Source: Nanobdellati archaeon
GTDB lineage: Archaea; B1Sed10-29; JAGVWA01
Direction of reading: 5' to 3'
Assembly: GCA_018304505.1 (NCBI GenBank)
Contig: JAGVWA010000008.1
Coordinates: 1-16,503, forward strand
DNA: 16,503 nucleotides
The notes under the pieces were generated by a model. The model worked only from the letters and a program-made list of their open reading frames with translations, was not told where the DNA came from and ran no database searches. Numbering within the stretch: position 1 is the stretch's first letter; each line of letters opens with the position of its first letter. Of this stretch, positions 11,954 through 16,503 are shown one piece after another. Both the position numbers and the translations under genes were made by a program.

Positions 11954-13996
11954 ATGGGTGAATCTAATTCTCACTACGTGGCAAAGTTCGAACAGTTCTT
12001 CAATTCTTATTACAAACAAAAGATAGAACGCCTAGCTGAGGTGTACCCTGAACAGCAAAGCCTGCTAATTGATTACCCCACCCTGGAAAGATACGAACCA
12101 GAGGTAGCCGATGAGCTACGCGAAAAGCCCTACGTCATTCTCGAATCAGCAGAAGAAGCGCTTAAGTCGCTCGGGCTTGTGAACAGTGCAGGCGTAGAAA
12201 TCACGCCGCGGACGCGCATTGTGAACATGCCACAGGACGCCAATGTCCCAGTAAAGCACATAACCTCTCACGTGATCAACAAATTCATAGGTGTCGAAGG
12301 AGTAGCGACAAAAGTCACAGACGTAAAACCCCGACTCATTACCGCAGTTTTCCAATGCACTCGCTGCGATCGAATCTACACCCTTCACCAGAACGAGCAA
12401 ACAGGCCGCCTAAATGAACCGAAGACCTGCACATGCGAAAACAAAACGTTTAATTTGCTAGAGGACCACTCGACATTTATTGACACGCAGAAAATCGAAG
12501 TGCAGGAGCCCCTAGAGCAACTCAGGGGTGGCGAACAGGCCAAAATGCTGACATGCTGGCTCGAAGCAGACCTCACAAACAAGATCACTCCAGGCGACAA
12601 GCTCTTGCTGACTGGAACAGTGCGGCTGCAGAACCCGAAGTTCAAAGGCTCTATTTACGAAAAATACCTCGACACGAATTCAGTGACAAAACTTGAAAGG
12701 GAATTCGAAGAGATTGAATTAACAAAAGAAGAACAAGAAAAAATCATCGAGCTAAGCAAGGACCCTGACTTGTACAAAAAAATCGTAGCAAGCATCGCAC
12801 CATCGATCTACGGCCACAGCGAGATCAAAGAGGCCATCGCACTACAACTATTTGGAGGCACCCCCGGAAAAATAACGCCAGACGGAATGAAAATCAGGCC
12901 CGACATGCACCTCTTATTAATAGGGGACCCTGGAGTCGCAAAGTCCAGACTTCTACAATACGTCACGCAACTAGCGCCAAAGGGCATCTATGTATCTGGA
13001 AAATCCAGCTCGGCGGCTGGTTTGACTGCTTCGGCCGAAAAGGATGACTTTGGCGAAGGCGGCTGGGTCTTGAAAGCAGGGGCCCTTGTACTCAGTGCTG
13101 GAGGACAGTGTTCCATCGATGAGTTTGACAAGATGGGCGAGGAAGACAGAAGCAGCATGCACGAGGCCATGGAGACACAACAAATCCATGTTGCAAAAGC
13201 AGGCATAGTGGCCACATTCAAGGCCAACACTGCAATCCTCGCAGCAGCAAATCCTAAGTATGGCCGCTTCGATCCATATGGCCTACCGGCAGAACAGTTC
13301 AACATCACCCCAACTATCCTTTCGCGTTTCGATTTAATCTTCACCGTGCGCGATGTCCTTGATTCAAACAGGGATCGGGAGCTAGCAGAGAAGATATTGA
13401 CAACGCACCAGAAAGCCGCAATGCACCAACAGGAACTCGACCTGCAAGGCATAATAGATACAGACTTCCTCAGGAGGTACATCGGATATGCGCGCAAAGA
13501 AATCAGGCCAATACTCGGCGACAAGGCAAAAAAGAAAATGCTGGAGTTCTACGTCAACCTCCGCAAGTTAGGAGAAAAACAAAACAGCATTCCTATTACC
13601 GCGCGACAACTCGAGGGGGTTATCAGGCTCGCCGAGGCCAGCGCGAAAGGAAGGCTGAGCAAAACAGTAGACGTCGAAGATGCTGATCGTGCAATCAAGC
13701 TAACGAATTACTACATGAAAGAAGTCGGCGTAGACCCAGATACAGGACAGCTTGATGTTGACATAGTTTTCCTTGGCACAAGCAAATCCAGGGTTGACAG
13801 GACAAAGAACATCCTACGCATAATAAAGAAGCTGAGCCAGGAATTCGACGAAGTGAAGACAGAAATGATTATAGAAGAGGCAAAAACAGAAGGCCTTAAA
13901 GAAGAGGACATCGAAAACGTCCTGTCCGAGCTGCGGAAGAACGGGGAAGTGTACATGCCCCGACATGGGGTGTACAAACCAGCAGAACAGCGGTAA
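11954..13996 (+). CDS. mcm: replicative DNA helicase MCM
   Basis: With the leaderless start the protein has 680 residues, normal for archaeal MCM, the hexameric 3'-5' helicase of the replication fork. The N-terminal domain includes an OB region with a zinc ribbon (FQCTRCDRIY, then CTC). The AAA+ core has Walker A GDPGVAKS (324-331), Walker B CSIDEFDK (from 386), sensor 1 AANPKYGRFDP and the Arg finger in SRFDLIF (about 457). A C-terminal winged helix (about 605-675, VKTEMIIEEAKTEGL, NGEVYMPRHGVYK) completes it. No intein interrupts it. Codon 1 of the longer frame (11936) would lie between TATA box and expected start site, so it is unlikely. Its last six codons, stop included, recur at 15441-15458. 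Confidence 0.96.
   Translation: MGESNSHYVAKFEQFFNSYYKQKIERLAEVYPEQQSLLIDYPTLERYEPEVADELREKPYVILESAEEALKSLGLVNSAGVEITPRTRIVNMPQDANVPVKHITSHVINKFIGVEGVATKVTDVKPRLITAVFQCTRCDRIYTLHQNEQTGRLNEPKTCTCENKTFNLLEDHSTFIDTQKIEVQEPLEQLRGGEQAKMLTCWLEADLTNKITPGDKLLLTGTVRLQNPKFKGSIYEKYLDTNSVTKLEREFEEIELTKEEQEKIIELSKDPDLYKKIVASIAPSIYGHSEIKEAIALQLFGGTPGKITPDGMKIRPDMHLLLIGDPGVAKSRLLQYVTQLAPKGIYVSGKSSSAAGLTASAEKDDFGEGGWVLKAGALVLSAGGQCSIDEFDKMGEEDRSSMHEAMETQQIHVAKAGIVATFKANTAILAAANPKYGRFDPYGLPAEQFNITPTILSRFDLIFTVRDVLDSNRDRELAEKILTTHQKAAMHQQELDLQGIIDTDFLRRYIGYARKEIRPILGDKAKKKMLEFYVNLRKLGEKQNSIPITARQLEGVIRLAEASAKGRLSKTVDVEDADRAIKLTNYYMKEVGVDPDTGQLDVDIVFLGTSKSRVDRTKNILRIIKKLSQEFDEVKTEMIIEEAKTEGLKEEDIENVLSELRKNGEVYMPRHGVYKPAEQR
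13979..13996 (+). repeat. left copy of 18-bp repeat (end of mcm)
   Basis: Encodes P-A-E-Q-R and the TAA stop. Identical to 15441-15458; flanking bases differ on both sides, so the repeat ends exactly at the stop codon. Confidence 0.95.
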
Positions 13997-14054
13997 GCAG
14001 GCCAAAACCGGAATTAAGCTCTTTTCGGAAGCTTGGAAGCCACTAAAGGTAACC

Positions 14055-14083
14055 TTTATATATTATACACTTAATGTATAATA
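14055..14083 (+). promoter_or_regulatory. TATA box and 9-bp inverted repeat operator of the AbiE-like operon
   Basis: TTTATATATT (about 14055-14064) is a strong TATA core. TATTATACA (14061-14069) and TGTATAATA (14075-14083) form a perfect inverted repeat with a five-base spacer, ending three bases before ATG 14086. AbiEi-type antitoxins are known to repress their operon by binding inverted repeats at the promoter; that role is inferred here. Confidence 0.72.
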
Positions 14084-14085
14084 AC

Positions 14086-14715
14086 ATGATTAAACTAACT
14101 GAAAAAAGGCAGGGCGTGATACTGTGGATTTTGGAAAACAAAAACAGGAGCTGGTCTATTCATGAACTCTGCACCAGCCTTGGTGGCCTGACGTATCCAA
14201 GCACTTATGATTTTGTCAACCACCTCCTAGAAGCCGGGCATTTGATACGCACCCAAACACGAGAGTTCATGCTAGTGAATACCCGTGCCTTGATATCGCA
14301 GTTGGCATTCACATTCCCATTTAAAGCAAAGAAGAAAAGCTCTTTCTTCATCAAGTTAGGCATGAAAGACAAAATGAGTCTGCTGAAAGACATCAAACTA
14401 GATTACGCACTCACGGCATTTGCAGCCGCCGAGTTGCTGCACCCATATGTCAAGACCGAGAAAGTCCATGCATATGTTAGAACACGTGACATAGAGACAT
14501 GGAAGAAACTGCTAACCAAAAAAAACGCCAGGCCAGCCTATGAAGATGAAGCCAACTTGTTTTTGCTCCCTGTTGAAGAAAACTATTACTTCAAACTATC
14601 AAGAAAGATCCACGGTTTCAGCATATCCCCCCCGGGACTTGTTTTAGCTGATCTAATTTCAATAGGGGGGCTTGGAGAGGAGCATGCGAAGGTGATTGAG
14701 GAGGGGGTGAGATGA
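14086..14715 (+). CDS. AbiEi-like winged-helix antitoxin
   Basis: Start ATG 14086 is preferred over 14074 because 14074 lies in the spacer of the operator and ahead of the expected initiation point; the protein then has 209 residues. Residues about 1-65 form a winged helix (KRQGVILWILENKNRSWSIH, LTYPSTYDFVNHLLEAGHLI, a short wing ending in FMLVN). Residues about 75-205 make a second domain of unassigned fold (LLKDIKLDYALTAFAAAELL, a strand-rich region, SPPGLVLADLISIGG). This order fits AbiEi antitoxins of type IV systems, which bind their operator with the HTH and neutralise the partner through the second domain. ATGA overlap (14712-14715) couples it to the nucleotidyltransferase. Assignment is by architecture and context. 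Confidence 0.68.
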   Translation: MIKLTEKRQGVILWILENKNRSWSIHELCTSLGGLTYPSTYDFVNHLLEAGHLIRTQTREFMLVNTRALISQLAFTFPFKAKKKSSFFIKLGMKDKMSLLKDIKLDYALTAFAAAELLHPYVKTEKVHAYVRTRDIETWKKLLTKKNARPAYEDEANLFLLPVEENYYFKLSRKIHGFSISPPGLVLADLISIGGLGEEHAKVIEEGVR

Positions 14716-15425
14716 TCGATGAAATCATGACCGAGTATTCAAACAAATACCTACTGAGCCTATTCAAAGATGTTAAACAAAAAAGGGACATTGGCTTGAT
14801 GGGGGGTTGGGCAGTTCACTATCTTTTGAAAGAAGCAGGCATTGAGCACATCGGCTCGAGAGACATTGATATTTTCTTTAACCCAAATAAAATCCCGTTT
14901 GAAAAAATCAGACAACTAATTGAAAGTAAGGGCTTTAAACCACACTCAACTTTTAGGTGGGTGAAGTTCATTCACCGGCTTAGTGGACGGGAAATGAATA
15001 CAGACGAGGCAAGCAAAATACCCCAATATGATCAGTGTGTTGTCTATGTTGATGTGGCAGCTCCACAACACATTGATAGCAGGGTAATGGAACAGCCGCT
15101 TTTAAATAGGGTGTTTGACGGAGAATTTAAGCAGATCATGGTGAGCAACACCAAGATCATGGTTCCCAATGAAAGGCTTATGATTGAAATGAAATTGAAT
15201 TCTTCCGGAGAGCGCGGCGATCCATTTAAAAAATCAAAAGACATTGCAGATCTTTTCATGTTAGTATACAATGAGCCAGTGTTGCTGGAAACCACTGACA
15301 AAAAACTAAGGAAAAAATTCCGCTCCCAGCTAGAGCATTTTAGAACGTCAGGGAGCCTCGCTGATGCTGCATCAATGCTGGGCGTGCCAGTAAGCCGCAT
15401 ACTACGCACCCTGGAGGACATTTAA
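14712..15425 (+). CDS. AbiEii-like nucleotidyltransferase toxin
   Basis: The protein has 237 residues. The nucleotidyltransferase motif is visible: GGWAVHYLL (31-39), then G48-S49-R50-D51-I52-D53 in HIGSRDIDIFF, giving the DxD metal-binding pair. Later conserved parts are VYVDVAAPQ and MIEMKLNSSGER with KKSKDIADLFMLV (about 155-182), which match motifs III and IV of the AbiEii family (Lys, Arg, KD-x2-D). Family members modify tRNA ends or other RNAs with nucleotides and block translation; the target here is unknown. The final residues (SLADAASMLGVPVSRILRTLEDI) look like a small HTH, unusual for the toxin partner. It overlaps the antitoxin gene by four bases and ends 15 bases before the repeat copy. 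Confidence 0.78.
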   Translation: MIDEIMTEYSNKYLLSLFKDVKQKRDIGLMGGWAVHYLLKEAGIEHIGSRDIDIFFNPNKIPFEKIRQLIESKGFKPHSTFRWVKFIHRLSGREMNTDEASKIPQYDQCVVYVDVAAPQHIDSRVMEQPLLNRVFDGEFKQIMVSNTKIMVPNERLMIEMKLNSSGERGDPFKKSKDIADLFMLVYNEPVLLETTDKKLRKKFRSQLEHFRTSGSLADAASMLGVPVSRILRTLEDI

Positions 15426-15440
15426 CCCATGAACTAGAAG

Positions 15441-15458
15441 CCAGCAGAACAGCGGTAA
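15441..15458 (+). repeat. right copy of 18-bp repeat (non-coding copy of the mcm end)
   Basis: Identical to the last six codons of mcm, but here it follows the nucleotidyltransferase stop by 15 bases and is outside any gene. Confidence 0.95.
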
Positions 15459-15480
15459 CAAGACCAACAGAATCCAAATG

Positions 15481-15490
15481 CTTTTTAATT
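15481..15490 (+). promoter_or_regulatory. TATA box of the presenilin-like gene
   Basis: CTTTTTAATT lies 22 bases after the repeat copy and about 25 before ATG 15511, implying a leaderless transcript that survived the upstream insertion intact. Confidence 0.6.
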
Positions 15491-15510
15491 CTCCCCTCTT
15501 TCCCTAACGC

Positions 15511-16380
15511 ATGAACAAAAACCAGCTGCTTGCGTCAGTTGTTTTACTCTTCATGAGCGTGCAACTCATCGGCCTGTACACCGCCCAAAACTACCTACAA
15601 CTCGTAGAACAGGGCGAGCTGCCGCCTATTTTCGAAGACCCCAGCGACCCGGCAAACAGTGTTTTCTTTTTCGCGTACCTGCTCGCAGCCACGTTTGTCA
15701 TTATTCTGATTATAAAATACAAGATCATTTTGATGAAGGTCTTTGAAGCGCTGGCGATTTTCTTCGCGAGCGACATTGTTTTTGAATTAGCTTTGGGCGG
15801 AATCGGCTTTTGGCTAGCGGTTTCGTTGACACTGTGGAAAGTGCTGCGGCCGAGCATTGTCAGCCAAAACCTGGCGCTGATTTTCAGTGTAAGCGGCGCC
15901 GGCGCCGTCATCGGCGCGAGCCTCGAGGTTTTCCCAGTACTTGTATTCATGTCACTGCTGTCAATTTACGACTACGTTTCTGTGTTTATTACAAAGCACA
16001 TGGTTTACATGGCAAAGGCCCTTACTAAGGAGCCGATGGCGTTCACTGCCGCGTTTCCTTACGGCGATTGGAAACACATTGGGAACGGAAAGGCTTCAAA
16101 GGTAAAAACCGCAGTGCCAAAGGGCAAACAAAAAATACTCGCCACGGGTCACGTTTTCCAGCTCGGCGGCGGCGACTTAGTCATTCCATTGGTGTTCGCA
16201 GTGTCAGTATTCAATCAATATGGCTATATCAGCATGTTCCTAACCGTGATGGGGGCCCTCAGCGCGCTGTTCCTGCTTTTCTATACCCTGATCGACAGGC
16301 CTGGAAAAGCGCTGCCTGCACTGCCGCCGATTAGTGCGGGCGCTTGCATCGGTTTCTTGCTTAGCCTGCTTCTAATCTAA
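15511..16380 (+). CDS. presenilin/signal-peptide-peptidase-like intramembrane aspartyl protease
   Basis: The protein has 289 residues with about nine hydrophobic helices. All three family landmarks are present: the catalytic YD pair Y153-D154 in LLSIYDYVSVF, the GxGD motif G219-G220-G221-D222 in FQLGGGDLVIPL, and PAL-P at 269-272 near the C-terminus (ALPALPPIS). These define the A22 fold of presenilin and signal peptide peptidase, which cut single-pass membrane proteins within the membrane. The long cytoplasmic loop (about 170-212) between the catalytic helices is rich in Lys. Archaeal relatives such as PSH are known, with mostly unknown substrates. The nearby single-pass envelope proteins are possible substrates, but this is speculation. 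ATG 15511 has its own TATA box. Confidence 0.9.
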   Translation: MNKNQLLASVVLLFMSVQLIGLYTAQNYLQLVEQGELPPIFEDPSDPANSVFFFAYLLAATFVIILIIKYKIILMKVFEALAIFFASDIVFELALGGIGFWLAVSLTLWKVLRPSIVSQNLALIFSVSGAGAVIGASLEVFPVLVFMSLLSIYDYVSVFITKHMVYMAKALTKEPMAFTAAFPYGDWKHIGNGKASKVKTAVPKGKQKILATGHVFQLGGGDLVIPLVFAVSVFNQYGYISMFLTVMGALSALFLLFYTLIDRPGKALPALPPISAGACIGFLLSLLLI

Positions 16381-16411
16381 CCGCAAATAAATTAACTGTA
16401 GTTGGTTTAAA

Positions 16412-16425
16412 CTGGTTGCAACCAG
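16412..16425. promoter_or_regulatory. 14-bp palindrome before the last, partial gene
   Basis: CTGGTTGCAACCAG is a perfect palindrome located 16 bases upstream of a TATA-like box, with a partial second copy GTTGCAA at 16431-16437. Its place upstream of the box fits an activator or regulator site. Confidence 0.45.
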
Positions 16426-16440
16426 CGAATGTTGCAAAAT

Positions 16441-16449
16441 CTATTTATT
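16441..16449 (+). promoter_or_regulatory. TATA box of the partial gene at 16472
   Basis: CTATTTATT lies about 27 bases before ATG 16472, consistent with a leaderless transcript. Confidence 0.5.
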
Positions 16450-16471
16450 CTAGTTTGAGCAAAATAAAAGC

Positions 16472-16503
16472 ATGGATAACAAAATATTCGACGAAACGAA
16501 CAG
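16472..16503 (+). CDS. start of an unidentified gene, cut by the window end
   Basis: Ten codons are visible, MDNKIFDETN, and the frame is open at the window edge. The promoter spacing at 16441 supports it being a real leaderless gene start. Nothing can be said about its function. Confidence 0.5.
   Translation, partial: MDNKIFDETN

Larger units (their letters stand above)
13979..15458. mobile_element. AbiE-like cassette inserted after the mcm stop codon, with duplicated mcm 3' end
   Basis: CCAGCAGAACAGCGGTAA, the last codons and stop of mcm (13979-13996), is repeated at 15441-15458. Between the copies lie only two overlapping genes with their own promoter and operator, richer in A and T than mcm. 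Removing one repeat and the interior (1462 bp) restores mcm with 52 bases to the next start at 15511. No recombinase or terminal inverted repeat is visible. The cassette reads in the same direction as mcm. Confidence 0.62.

Noticed and set aside
11954-13996. Intein in MCM, a common site in archaea
   Set aside because: The Walker A and neighbouring motifs are uninterrupted and the length is normal.
1-16503. CRISPR array
   Set aside because: No regularly spaced direct repeats; the repeats found are single pairs at large distances.

Overview
The window is archaeal chromosome. It encodes archaeal-type alanyl-tRNA synthetase, an MCM helicase, ribosomal proteins eL40 and (probably) eL41, TrmB-family regulators and a presenilin/SPP-like protease. 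Many genes have a TATA box about 25-30 bases before the start codon and no leader; others use a GGTGAT-type ribosome site. tRNA introns with bulge-helix-bulge (BHB) motifs confirm the domain. Dense packing, two-gene toxin-antitoxin cassettes and membrane-anchored proteins of unknown function would fit an uncultivated, possibly DPANN-like lineage, but the phylum cannot be fixed from this sequence alone.

Layout. Bases 1-1104 (minus): an operon of two small paralogous unknown genes and a HicA-like toxin cut by the window edge, behind a truncated TrmB-like HTH gene. 1229-2828: a full TrmB-like regulator (minus) divergent from a Rossmann/CARF-like plus winged-helix gene (plus). 2805-4089: a HEPN/MNT toxin-antitoxin cassette (minus) bracketed by 24-bp direct repeats. 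4137-4773: an unknown gene and eL40. 4943-5369: tRNA-Glu(UUC) with two introns, an eL41 candidate starting at TTG, and tRNA-Leu(UAG) with a D-loop intron. 5370-5716: a gene-free stretch full of hairpins with a second copy of the tRNA-Leu 3' end. 5717-9628: an HD phosphohydrolase abutting alaS. 9707-11861: two overlapping genes for membrane-anchored extracellular proteins. 11954-13996: mcm. 13979-15458: an AbiE-like two-gene cassette bracketed by 18-bp repeats. 15511-16380: presenilin-like protease. 16472 on: start of another gene.

The most striking pattern is that the 3' end of a host gene is copied three times on the far side of inserted DNA. The CARF-like gene is copied past the HEPN/MNT cassette, mcm past the AbiE-like cassette, and tRNA-Leu past a 102-bp hairpin segment. 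In both protein cases the repeat ends exactly at the stop codon, and removing the cassette leaves a normal gap of about 50 bases to the next gene. Each cassette has its own TATA box and a palindrome between it and the start codon, as expected for autoregulated toxin-antitoxin units. No integrase or transposase is visible here, so the mobilising enzyme must act in trans or be lost.

The second notable feature is the tRNA pair. Predicted BHB cleavage restores canonical cloverleaves only if D-loop introns are removed, and both D-loop introns use a self-complementary tetramer (GGCC, CCGG) as the central helix.
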